64,000 bases of DNA from an uncultured Methylobacillus sp. (GTDB lineage: Bacteria > Pseudomonadota > Gammaproteobacteria > Burkholderiales > Methylophilaceae). The stretch covers positions 1 through 64,000 of the forward strand of contig CAMLDO010000009.1 in assembly GCA_946478865.1 (NCBI GenBank). The letters run 5' to 3'. The notes below the pieces were generated by a model that was not told where the DNA came from, ran no database searches, and saw only the letters and a list, made by a program, of their open reading frames with translations. The translations under genes and the position numbers were made by a program. Below are positions 56,931 through 64,000 of the stretch, one piece after another (position 1 is the first letter of the stretch; each line of letters begins with the position of its first letter).

Positions 56931-56973
56931 TTGCAGCTCTCGTGTGACAAAGATTGTCACTCGAGAGCTGCAA
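56931..56973. other. 43-bp near-perfect hairpin upstream of pilA
   Basis: TTGCAGCTCTCG (56931-56942) pairs with CGAGAGCTGCAA (56962-56973), and GTGACA (56944-56949) with TGTCAC (56955-56960), separated by a T-T mismatch and a 5-nt loop. No T-run follows on the plus strand, so a simple rho-independent terminator is not certain. It separates the SRPBCC genes from the pilA promoter. Confidence 0.6.
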
Positions 56974-57031
56974 TGAAAAAATACATCAATAATAACTATA
57001 ATTATCAATATGTTATAATAAAACAATAATG

Positions 57032-57047
57032 TGGCATCCATATTGCT
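57032..57047 (+). promoter_or_regulatory. sigma54 promoter of pilA
   Basis: TGGCAT followed by five bases and TTGCT has the invariant GG at -24 and GC at -12 with the correct 10-nt spacing. Sigma54 control through PilS/PilR is established for pilA in many bacteria. The upstream stretch 56974-57031 is A+T-rich, as expected for an activator site. Start of transcription would be near 57058. Confidence 0.85.
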
Positions 57048-57061
57048 ACTACGTATTTGTT

Positions 57062-57081
57062 CGCAGGAAGGCCTTCCTGCG
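57062..57081 (+). other. 20-bp perfect palindrome in the pilA 5' leader
   Basis: CGCAGGAAGG directly abuts its reverse complement CCTTCCTGCG, giving a 10-bp stem close to the predicted pilA mRNA 5' end. It may stabilise the abundant pilin mRNA. Confidence 0.6.
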
Positions 57082-57117
57082 CACGACTAACCTAAACTTT
57101 TGCAAAAGGGGCATATT

Positions 57118-57570
57118 ATGATGAAGAAAGCTCAACAGGGTTTTACCCTGATCGAACTGATGATCGTCGTCGCGATCGTCGGTATCCTGGCCGCTCTGGC
57201 ACTGCCGGCTTATCAAGACTACACTGTCCGTGCCAAGATTTCTGAAGTAGCTGCACGCGGCGCTGAAGCAAAAACTTCCGTGGCTGAGTACTATTCCTCT
57301 CAATCTACGCTTCCGCCCAACTCTTCAGCAGCAGGTTTTAACACCGCTGCGGCAGGGTGGACAAGGTCGGTTACTTGGAGTCAAGCCAATCGCACTGTGA
57401 CTATGGCTGTTGCTCCAAGCGCAGCACCTGCAGGCAAAATCACAGCAACTACCAATCAATTCGTCCTGTATATCACCCAAATCACCAACAGCCAGCTTGT
57501 ATGGAAGTGCAAGGTACTTAGTGGTAGCAATCCTCTTCCGACTAAGTATTTGCCGGGTAGCTGCCGTTAA
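57118..57570 (+). CDS. pilA: major type IV pilin PilA
   Basis: 150 aa. The leader MMKKAQQG is cut before [22 protein letters not shown] (Phe+1, Glu+5), followed by the conserved [13 protein letters not shown] helix. Two cysteines (WKCK and SCR at the C-terminus) bound a D-loop. AAGGGG precedes the ATG; the second Met (57121) may be used instead. A sigma54 promoter and 5' hairpin precede it, and a terminator follows. The promoter and position mark it as the major pilin of the dispersed pilus system. Confidence 0.93.
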   Translation: MMKKAQQGFTLIELMIVVAIVGILAALALPAYQDYTVRAKISEVAARGAEAKTSVAEYYSSQSTLPPNSSAAGFNTAAAGWTRSVTWSQANRTVTMAVAPSAAPAGKITATTNQFVLYITQITNSQLVWKCKVLSGSNPLPTKYLPGSCR

Positions 57571-57582
57571 CATCTAGCCGTA

Positions 57583-57617
57583 AAAAAGGCCCCGCACATT
57601 GCCGTCGGGGCCTTTTT
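57583..57617 (+). terminator. rho-independent terminator after pilA
   Basis: AAAAAGGCCCCG (57583-57594) pairs with CGGGGCCTTTTT (57606-57617), with a T-run at the end. It lies only 7 bp before the likely start of the next gene, so that gene depends on readthrough or an internal promoter. Confidence 0.92.
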
Positions 57618-57624
57618 ATTGCCT

Positions 57625-59532
57625 ATGACTACTTCCCAACGATCTTTTGGTCTGCTACTAGTTTTTTTACTAGCTATTACTTATGGTATTTACTCTCAAG
57701 GATTCAGTGCAAATTTCAAATTAGATGATGCCCCTAATTTATCGCTACTGGCATATGTCAATGATAAAGACTCACTATTTCATTTCATCTTAAGCGGTAG
57801 CGCGGGGCCGAGTGGACGACCACTAGCACTTTTAAGTTTTGTGATTAACCAACCCGCATGGCCCGTCGATGCAGAGCCATTTCTTTATACCAACACTCTT
57901 ATCCATTTAATAAATGGCCTATTGGTTGCTTGGCTTACATATCGGTTAGCTCAAACCAAAATAGATGAGATTTCTGCTAGAAGAGCAGCTTTGATAGGTG
58001 CGAGCATTTGGATGTTGCATCCAATGTTCGTGTCGACAAACCTTTATGTCATTCAACGCATGACTTCGCTTTCAGCGACTTTCATGCTTCTGGGCTTAGT
58101 AGGCTATGTCGCATCCAGGCAAAACAGCTACACAAAACCCGGGCTGGCAAGCGCGGGGATTCTTTTATCCTTAGGATTTGGGTCCATTCTGGCTGTGCTG
58201 TGCAAAGAGAATGCGGCTATTCTTCCTCTTCTGGCTTGGATTATTGATAGATGCTTTTTGGACAAAGTTACAGATAGTGGCTGGACAAAAAGAATTCGAA
58301 TATTAGCGACAATCGTTGCCACAACTATTGTCGGGCTGTATATCCTTACTAAACTCCCAATACTGCCACAACAATACGGGGCTCGAAATTTTAGTTTCTC
58401 CGAACGACTTATGACCGAAACGAGAGTCCTGTTTGACTATCTGAAGCTGTTAATCATCCCAGTAAGATCAGAGTTTGGAATTTTTCATGACAATTATCCT
58501 ATTTCCCGAGGCTTATTATCTCCAGCAAGTACGCTTTTCTCCATAGCTTCACTAATCACTTTAGTCGTTGCTGCAGTTAAATTCCGTCATAAATTTCCTC
58601 TCTTTTTCTTCGCCACAGCCTGGTTTTTGGCAGCTCATACTATTGAGTCCAGTATTTTTCCTCTAGAAATATACTTTGAACATAGAAACTATGTGCCTGC
58701 TATCGGAATTGCCATAGCATTCGGTATAGCCTCGACTCGAATTTCGATAAAGTATGTACGCACCGCGATTATTGCAGGCTGCACTTACATTGCCCTCCTG
58801 ATTTTTGTTCTATTTGAAACAGTAATGCAGTGGGGAGAACCTGACGTTACTGCAGATTTATGGTACCGGGAGAACCCAGGCTCTCAGCGAGCTCTTCAAT
58901 ACTATGCGCAATCGTTGTTGGCTCGCGACCAATTGGATGAGCTTGAATCACTCTTCAACCAAGCAGTGAAAGAGCATCCTGAAAACCCGGCATATCAAGT
59001 GCAGAATCTAATCACACACTGCCTTATGCAACGCCCGCTGAGCACTGCTGAATGGGCTCACTTATATGAGACTCTGGGGAATGGGCGACGAGATTATTCA
59101 GTTCATCCTTCAATTGAAAAACTGACGGATTTAGCGTTAGATAAAAAGTGTCCTTCCGTTCTTACCGTGCAGGCCGTCGCTTCATCAATTCACAGGCTAG
59201 TCGTGAATCCAAATTATATAAGTGATGGGGTTGTAGCGCACAGTCTTTATATCAGTCTTGCCCAAATATATGATTCTCAGAAAAAATTCAAAGAAACCTT
59301 GTCTGCTCTAAAAGCAGCAAGAAAACATCGAGACTATCCAGAAACAACCCTAATGATTGCTTCAGTACTTGCTGTACACGGCTTCCCCAGTGAAGCAATT
59401 AAGGAGCTGAACGCTCGATTGGATTCATTATCTGCAACTAATCCTAAAGATCAAATTTGGCAAAAAGAGCTTAAGGGCTTGCGTGATAACATTCAGCAAT
59501 CACTACCGCAAGCATCCAGCTTGCATGAATAA
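57625..59532 (+). CDS. GT-C family membrane protein with C-terminal TPR-like region; candidate pilin glycosyltransferase
   Basis: About 635 aa. An N-terminal multi-helix membrane domain (roughly residues 8-400) carries an acidic first-loop motif FKLDDAPNL and WMLHPMFVSTNLYVIQRM, the pattern of the TMTC/PMT-like GT-C enzymes. A soluble helical C-terminal part with TPR-like repeats follows (RALQYYAQSLLARDQLDELESLF and similar). Such enzymes use polyprenyl-phosphate sugars. The position directly behind pilA resembles pilin-specific transferases in other bacteria. Start ATG at 57625, or TTG at 57619; no clear ribosome site. The acceptor is inferred, not shown. Confidence 0.75.
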   Translation: MTTSQRSFGLLLVFLLAITYGIYSQGFSANFKLDDAPNLSLLAYVNDKDSLFHFILSGSAGPSGRPLALLSFVINQPAWPVDAEPFLYTNTLIHLINGLLVAWLTYRLAQTKIDEISARRAALIGASIWMLHPMFVSTNLYVIQRMTSLSATFMLLGLVGYVASRQNSYTKPGLASAGILLSLGFGSILAVLCKENAAILPLLAWIIDRCFLDKVTDSGWTKRIRILATIVATTIVGLYILTKLPILPQQYGARNFSFSERLMTETRVLFDYLKLLIIPVRSEFGIFHDNYPISRGLLSPASTLFSIASLITLVVAAVKFRHKFPLFFFATAWFLAAHTIESSIFPLEIYFEHRNYVPAIGIAIAFGIASTRISIKYVRTAIIAGCTYIALLIFVLFETVMQWGEPDVTADLWYRENPGSQRALQYYAQSLLARDQLDELESLFNQAVKEHPENPAYQVQNLITHCLMQRPLSTAEWAHLYETLGNGRRDYSVHPSIEKLTDLALDKKCPSVLTVQAVASSIHRLVVNPNYISDGVVAHSLYISLAQIYDSQKKFKETLSALKAARKHRDYPETTLMIASVLAVHGFPSEAIKELNARLDSLSATNPKDQIWQKELKGLRDNIQQSLPQASSLHE

Positions 59533-59542
59533 CCGATAAATT

Positions 59543-60394
59543 ATGGCCCTCAGCATAATCATTCCCGCAAAAAACGAAGAACAAGGTCTTCAGCAGATTA
59601 TCCCGGATCTCATTGCAAACTTTCCCGAGGCAGAGCTAATCATTGTCAATGACGGTTCAAGCGACACAACTGCGGCCGTTACACATCAAACAAATGCAAT
59701 TGTCGTGCCTCAACCCTATTCAAAGGGAAATGGTGCTGCTATCAAAAGAGGAGCTCGTGTAGCGAAAGGGGACATCTTTGTATTCATGGATGCAGATGGT
59801 CAACATAAGCCTGAAGATATCCATCGCTTATTGACCAAATTGGATGAAGGCTATGACATGGTAGTGGGCGCGCGTAGCAGAAGCGACCAAGCTGGAATAC
59901 ATCGAGCAACTGCCAATGGTTTCTACAATCGCCTGGCCTCATGGATGGTCGGTCATAAAGTCGCCGACTTAACATCAGGTTTCAGAGCAGTGCGTGCAGA
60001 CAAGTTCAAACAATTTCTATATCTGCTCCCCAATGGCTTTTCCTATCCAACTACGATTACAATGAGTTTCTTCCGGGCTGGGTACTCAGTCGCCTACGTG
60101 CCTATTCATGCCCCTAAACGCATCGGCAAAAGCCATATACGTCTGTTCAAGGATGGCGCACGCTTTTTGCTAATAATTTTCAAAATCGGCAGTCTGTATT
60201 CACCGCTTAAACTGTTTGCTCCGATTAGCCTTACCTTTTTCATGACTGGACTAGGGTATTACGTTTACACCTATCTGACAATCCATCGCTTTACTAATAT
60301 GTCAGCCTTGCTATTCATCAGTGCAGTCATGGTGTTTTTAATTGGCCTGATTTCGGAGCAGATCACCGCGCTGATGTACAAGGATAGCGAGTGA
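59543..60394 (+). CDS. polyprenyl-phosphate glycosyltransferase (GT2, DPM1-like)
   Basis: 283 aa. GT-A domain with VNDGSSD (nucleotide site) and MDADGQHKPEDI (DxD), plus SGFRAVRADKF and two C-terminal membrane helices (about 220-270). This layout is that of dolichol- or undecaprenyl-phosphate hexose synthases. It lies 10 bp after the GT-C gene and could load its lipid-linked donor. Codon use is more A+T-rich than for the GT2 at 3992. Confidence 0.88.
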   Translation: MALSIIIPAKNEEQGLQQIIPDLIANFPEAELIIVNDGSSDTTAAVTHQTNAIVVPQPYSKGNGAAIKRGARVAKGDIFVFMDADGQHKPEDIHRLLTKLDEGYDMVVGARSRSDQAGIHRATANGFYNRLASWMVGHKVADLTSGFRAVRADKFKQFLYLLPNGFSYPTTITMSFFRAGYSVAYVPIHAPKRIGKSHIRLFKDGARFLLIIFKIGSLYSPLKLFAPISLTFFMTGLGYYVYTYLTIHRFTNMSALLFISAVMVFLIGLISEQITALMYKDSE

Positions 60395-60404
60395 TTACTG
60401 CAGC

Positions 60405-61484
60405 ATGATCCATCTCGTCATCGGGACCAAAGCCCAATTGATCAAGATGGCGCCCGTGATGTGCGCCTTGCGCGACGCCGACATACCCTATCGGTATATC
60501 TCTACGGGTCAGCATCACGATACGATGGAGGACATCCTCGGTAATTTCGGACTCAAAGGACCGGACATTACGCTCTACTCTGGACCGGATATCACCTCAA
60601 TACCCAAAATACTGGTATGGGCGCTTCGCATTCTGTGGTGCACCCTCACTGATCGCAAGCGTATCTTTGCCAACGACAGCAATGGCATTGTCCTTGTACA
60701 CGGTGACACGTTCTCCACACTGCTTGGGGCATTGATGGCTAAAGTAGCTGGCTTAAAAGTCGGACATGTCGAGTCTGGCTTAAGATCCCACAATCTGCTG
60801 CATCCCTTTCCTGAAGAGATTAGTCGCCTCATCACCTTCAAACTCTCTGACTATTATTTCTGCCCAGGCTCTTGGGCAGTAGAGAATTTAAAGAACTACA
60901 CAGGTAAGAAAATTAATCTAGGCTCCAATACCTTAATAGATGCCTTATCGCTTGCTACCGCAAAAGTCTCATTCATAGACGTGGATATTCCGATACAGCC
61001 TTATGCAATCGTTACGCTGCATAGATTCGAGAATATATTTTCACGGGATGTCTTAACAAGACTGGTACAGATAGTTAGTGATATTGCCGATAGCAAAAAA
61101 ATTCTATTTATTCTTCACAAACCTACGCTAAAGAATCTTAAGCAATATGGCTTATACGATACCTTGGCACGCCATCCTAATATCGAGTTACGCAATAGAT
61201 ATGATTATTTTCGTTTTATTAAGCTGATTGATTCATCAGACTTTGTGATTAGTGACGGAGGAAGTAATCAAGAGGAGTGTTACTATCTTGGCAAACCCAT
61301 TCTCCTTTTGCGTCAAGCAACGGAGCGACAGGAAGGGCTAGGGGAAAACTGTGTTCTCAGTCAATACAATGAAGCTATTATCAATTACTTTATAAATAAC
61401 TTTCATAAGTATCAGCGTAAGCGCGTCCGCGTATCGATTACACCATCTCAAAAAATAGTCAAGATTTGCCAATCATTTCAATGA
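60405..61484 (+). CDS. wecB: UDP-N-acetylglucosamine 2-epimerase
   Basis: 359 aa, GT-B-like fold. The family stretches VIGTKAQLIKMAPVM, HGDTFSTLLGALMAK, VGHVESGLRS, PEEISR and SDGGSNQEE are present. It interconverts UDP-GlcNAc and UDP-ManNAc. It begins 10 bp after the GT2 gene, in the same direction as pilA, and would supply an acetamido sugar. The GC content falls along the gene. It converges on the GT4 gene at 61503. Confidence 0.85.
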   Translation: MIHLVIGTKAQLIKMAPVMCALRDADIPYRYISTGQHHDTMEDILGNFGLKGPDITLYSGPDITSIPKILVWALRILWCTLTDRKRIFANDSNGIVLVHGDTFSTLLGALMAKVAGLKVGHVESGLRSHNLLHPFPEEISRLITFKLSDYYFCPGSWAVENLKNYTGKKINLGSNTLIDALSLATAKVSFIDVDIPIQPYAIVTLHRFENIFSRDVLTRLVQIVSDIADSKKILFILHKPTLKNLKQYGLYDTLARHPNIELRNRYDYFRFIKLIDSSDFVISDGGSNQEECYYLGKPILLLRQATERQEGLGENCVLSQYNEAIINYFINNFHKYQRKRVRVSITPSQKIVKICQSFQ

Positions 61485-61502
61485 CATAGAAAAGTAATAT
61501 GA

Positions 61503-62570
61503 CTATCTGCTATTTAATATCGTTTCGATTAGATTAGCAGAGTAATCCCATCCTTTTACATCAGAGTATTCGAAACGCTCCAATGTAAGATTCAGGAGTG
61601 CCTTACTGACAAAATCATCGATATCTCCTGAGCGCGCTAGCATCTCAGGGTATTCACGTAATACCCACCGCGTACCATCCACATCGGAGGCAACCACAGG
61701 AATGCTACATGCCATGGCCTCATACAATTTGGCCGGATAACTATAGTCGCCAAAGTCCCCATGCTTGTTAACAACGAATTGGAGATCTAGGCTGTTAAGG
61801 ATAAGTGGCACCTCCTCCGCAGGACGATATCCTAACCAGTGCACTCCATTTGGCAGATTGACCCCCTTAGCAAGGCGGCCAGATAAAACCAAAGCAATAT
61901 CCGGGTCGATTTCGCGCAGCCGTGCGAACACATCGAAGAGGAATCCGATACCACGATTGGGATGCAGTGAGCCGGCATACCCAACCAGCCGCTGATTCAG
62001 TGATAATCCGAGTTGCTGCCTACATTCATTCTTGTTGATGGGTATGAACAAGGAGTCGGCCGCCATTGGCACAATATACGTATCCGCTCGTTGGGCAGTT
62101 TGCCTCATCCAGTCTGCTAATTGTGGACCTGCAGCTGTTACCGCATCAGCCCTGTGCAGAGCTCGCCTCCATAAAGCATGCAAAGGAGATGCCCAGGGAA
62201 TATAGCTCTCATAATTGTCATAGGCATCAATCAGACAATGAGCTTTCTGCTTCTTAGAAAGATGCGCAGCCAAGATACCGTACCAAGTATCGGAAAAGCC
62301 GACGATCCAGTCCGGCTGGAGGCTTTGGGAGAGTTGAGAGGCATAATACCAATAAGAAGAAGGCCCCCATGGTCGTGCCGAAATCGAATGAACATGTAGG
62401 TTGCCTTCACACTTGTAGGCAATTGGGTCATGCTTGTAACTCAATAAAAGCAGATGAACCTCATGCCCACGTTCAGCCAATAAACGAGGAATATAATAAA
62501 AGCGACCGTAGGGCGACTCATAAAGGTCACGCCCTTGAGGGTGGCGCTTACTTAAGCAAATGATTTTCAA
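61503..62570 (-). CDS. GT4 family glycosyltransferase
   Basis: 355 aa, GT-B fold. The N-terminus is MKIICLSKRHPQGRDLYE, with a donor-site segment LVGYAGSLHPNRGIGF and YPAKLYEAMACSIPVVASDVDGT (the E of the E-x7-E region). It is a cytosolic transferase of unknown sugar. It is encoded opposite to the pilA cassette and separated from the next GT4 by 81 bp containing no clear promoter. Confidence 0.82.
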   Translation of the reverse strand: MKIICLSKRHPQGRDLYESPYGRFYYIPRLLAERGHEVHLLLLSYKHDPIAYKCEGNLHVHSISARPWGPSSYWYYASQLSQSLQPDWIVGFSDTWYGILAAHLSKKQKAHCLIDAYDNYESYIPWASPLHALWRRALHRADAVTAAGPQLADWMRQTAQRADTYIVPMAADSLFIPINKNECRQQLGLSLNQRLVGYAGSLHPNRGIGFLFDVFARLREIDPDIALVLSGRLAKGVNLPNGVHWLGYRPAEEVPLILNSLDLQFVVNKHGDFGDYSYPAKLYEAMACSIPVVASDVDGTRWVLREYPEMLARSGDIDDFVSKALLNLTLERFEYSDVKGWDYSANLIETILNSR

Positions 62571-62651
62571 AGGGTAACAAGTTCAATGGTCGCTCAGCCA
62601 CAGTAAATCATTAATCCCGGATCGCTTATGGAGATAAGCAACACTGTGCCT

Positions 62652-63755
62652 TCAAATAACATTTCTATATACCTCTAATGTCTGTTCTGCACATTTTCTC
62701 CAAGAAAAATGATTCAGCCGCTCGCGACCTTTCTTAACCATATTGATGCGACTTTCATGGCTTGCGAATAAGACTTTCTCAATTGCTACCCGTATAGAAT
62801 CGATATCCTGAGGGTCAAAATACTCTCCTGCATCAGCAACCACCTCGGGAATGGAACTAGTATTGCTACAAACGACGATGCAATCGTGCGCCATAGCCTC
62901 GAGCGGGGGCAAACCAAATCCCTCATAAAGAGATGGGTAGACAAAGGCCGATGCTCGACTATACAAAGCGCCCAACAAAGCATCTCGACCGGATACCTGC
63001 CTAACTTTCCCTCTAATGCCAAGTGTTTCAAACCACGCTAGTTCTTGTGGTCTAAAGTTGCCCCCCCCAAAACAAATCACATTGAAAGAGGCTCGTATAT
63101 GCACGGATGTGGCATAGGCCTTCATCATGGCACTAAAATTTTTATATCCATCTCGATGACCAACAAAAAGAATAAATGGTGTAACAGGGATATCTGCTAG
63201 CTCTTCTTCGCATGGTGGATCAAATCGTTGATAGGCATGATGAACGACACTGATTTTGGATGTATCCACATCAAAAAATTGAATCAAGTCTTTGCGAGTA
63301 GATTCTGAAATACAAATTACATGGTCCGCTCGCTGAACGGCGATGCACTTATTCCGACTGGTTTTGTCCCAGGACCAAAAATTATCGGGATATATTTCGT
63401 GAATCATGTCGTGAATCGTAACTACTCTGGGAACAGCCAAATTTGTCGTGGGAAATGGGGTGAAATACGTTTCATGTAGCACATCAGGTTTCCACTCCGC
63501 CAGCCTTCGGTGCGTCATTCCATTATTAAGGGCTTTTAAGAATGGCTTGGTTATTGAGGGATAATTTGGCAAATAATGCCCGGAAACAATGTATGGCGCC
63601 ACTTCATGCAAATGTCGATTAATGTGAAAAGGAGCAATGATATTAATCTTATGGTCTGAGTATGCAGCAATAGTCTGTGCCAATTGAGAGAAATAACGCG
63701 ATACACCACCGAAAGCTTGGCGGGTGAAAGCTGAATGATCATATGCTATTCGCAT
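62652..63755 (-). CDS. GT4 family glycosyltransferase with internal poly-G tract
   Basis: 367 aa. MRIAYDHSAFTRQAFGGVSRYFSQL is followed by a GT-B donor domain with FVGHRDGYKNF, SASAFVYPSLYEGFGLPPLEAMA and SIPEVVADAGEYF. It resembles mannosyl- and rhamnosyltransferases of O-antigen clusters. A run of eight G (plus-strand C 63061-63068) encodes FGGGN; slippage would shift the frame. The gene is read toward the 61503 gene and may be cotranscribed with it. Confidence 0.84.
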   Translation of the reverse strand: MRIAYDHSAFTRQAFGGVSRYFSQLAQTIAAYSDHKINIIAPFHINRHLHEVAPYIVSGHYLPNYPSITKPFLKALNNGMTHRRLAEWKPDVLHETYFTPFPTTNLAVPRVVTIHDMIHEIYPDNFWSWDKTSRNKCIAVQRADHVICISESTRKDLIQFFDVDTSKISVVHHAYQRFDPPCEEELADIPVTPFILFVGHRDGYKNFSAMMKAYATSVHIRASFNVICFGGGNFRPQELAWFETLGIRGKVRQVSGRDALLGALYSRASAFVYPSLYEGFGLPPLEAMAHDCIVVCSNTSSIPEVVADAGEYFDPQDIDSIRVAIEKVLFASHESRINMVKKGRERLNHFSWRKCAEQTLEVYRNVI

Positions 63756-63804
63756 AATCTATTCTGGCCTTGATGTTATGCCTCATCTATACAAACGCCA
63801 GCAG

Positions 63805-64000
63805 TTATTTGAGCAAAGCTACAATATTCTGATATGCAAACAATTCCGTATACCTAGGATCGTATTTGTCTATCTTTATCATTCCACGAGGCAACAATCG
63901 ATAAAGATCATAGATTGGCAGAAGCTCCCAGAAATCCCTGAAGAATGTTCTGCTATACACGTTCATTTCATTAAATTCAAAATGAATAGCCTTCACTTTC
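63805..64000 (-). CDS. FkbM-type methyltransferase, C-terminal part (truncated by window edge)
   Basis: The open frame runs off the right edge with no start codon that can be trusted; at least 65 residues are visible. The C-terminal sequence IHFEFNEMNVYSRTFFRDFWELL and LYRLLPRGMIKIDKYDPRYTELFAYQN matches the end of FkbM-family SAM methyltransferases. It probably methylates a sugar of the glycan made by this cluster. The end is 49 bp upstream of the GT4 gene's start. Confidence 0.65.
   Translation of the reverse strand, partial: KVKAIHFEFNEMNVYSRTFFRDFWELLPIYDLYRLLPRGMIKIDKYDPRYTELFAYQNIVALLK

Overview
The window is a chromosomal segment of a Gram-negative betaproteobacterium. The evidence is the gene order lolC-lolD-comEC-exbB-exbD-msbA-lpxK-trm112-kdsB, ruvX beside pyrR-pyrB-pyrC', a complete type IV pilus outfit, and housekeeping proteins of betaproteobacterial type. 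A Nitrosomonadales/Gallionellaceae-like host would fit, but that is inference and no marker in the window settles it. Most of the window is GC-rich with short intergenic gaps and many ATGA or TGATG stop/start overlaps. The part from about 48.5 kb to the right end is visibly richer in A+T.

Layout. (1) 90-239: initiator tRNA with its own sigma70 promoter. (2) 325-12927: a glycan or lipid decoration locus in two divergent units. The left unit (minus) encodes an SDR epimerase, a methyltransferase and an ArnT/PMT-like GT-C enzyme. The right unit (plus) encodes an ArnC/DPM-like GT2, a second GT2 that has lost its nucleotide-sugar motifs, a GlpD-like flavoenzyme, an unknown protein with a DAHVHLH motif, a GT4, a flippase, an FkbH-like protein, an acyl carrier protein and a hexapeptide acyltransferase. 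(3) 12924-22029: envelope biogenesis on the minus strand (Kdo activation, lipid A kinase, MsbA, ExbBD, ComEC, LolCD). (4) 22080-27536: riboflavin (ribE, ribBX) and pyrimidine (pyrR, pyrB, pyrC') genes with yqgE and ruvX. (5) 27549-41041: DUF72 protein, PilU/PilT, YggS, ProC, YggT, DUF167, a dynamin-like GTPase, RNase G, Maf, a DJ-1 family protein, MarC, a NUDIX protein, MnmA and a GST; a 192-bp palindromic MITE-like element lies at 37954-38145. (6) 41157-48483: NadC, a GspE/PilB-type ATPase, ilvBHC, Psd and RppH. (7) 48551-57570: type IV pilins, namely a PilE-like pilin, fimT-pilW-pilX-pilV with very long PilX and PilV, and the major pilin pilA behind a sigma54 promoter. A secreted beta-propeller and two tandem secreted SRPBCC proteins sit among them. 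(8) 57625-64000: an AT-rich glycosylation cassette directly downstream of pilA (GT-C with TPR tail, DPM-like GT2, UDP-GlcNAc 2-epimerase, two GT4s, and a truncated FkbM-type methyltransferase at the window edge).

How they may work together. The left locus looks like an Und-P-sugar system (charging GT2, membrane GT-C) combined with a three-carbon module: FkbH plus ACP usually makes glyceryl-ACP, and a GlpD-like oxidase is in the same operon. Its position beside kdsB, lpxK and msbA suggests the outer-membrane glycolipid as a possible target. The right-hand cassette has the minimal parts for lipid-linked pilin glycosylation: one enzyme to load sugar on a polyprenyl phosphate and one GT-C to transfer it, immediately 3' of pilA. 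These two systems are the least conventional content of the window and both assignments are inferential.
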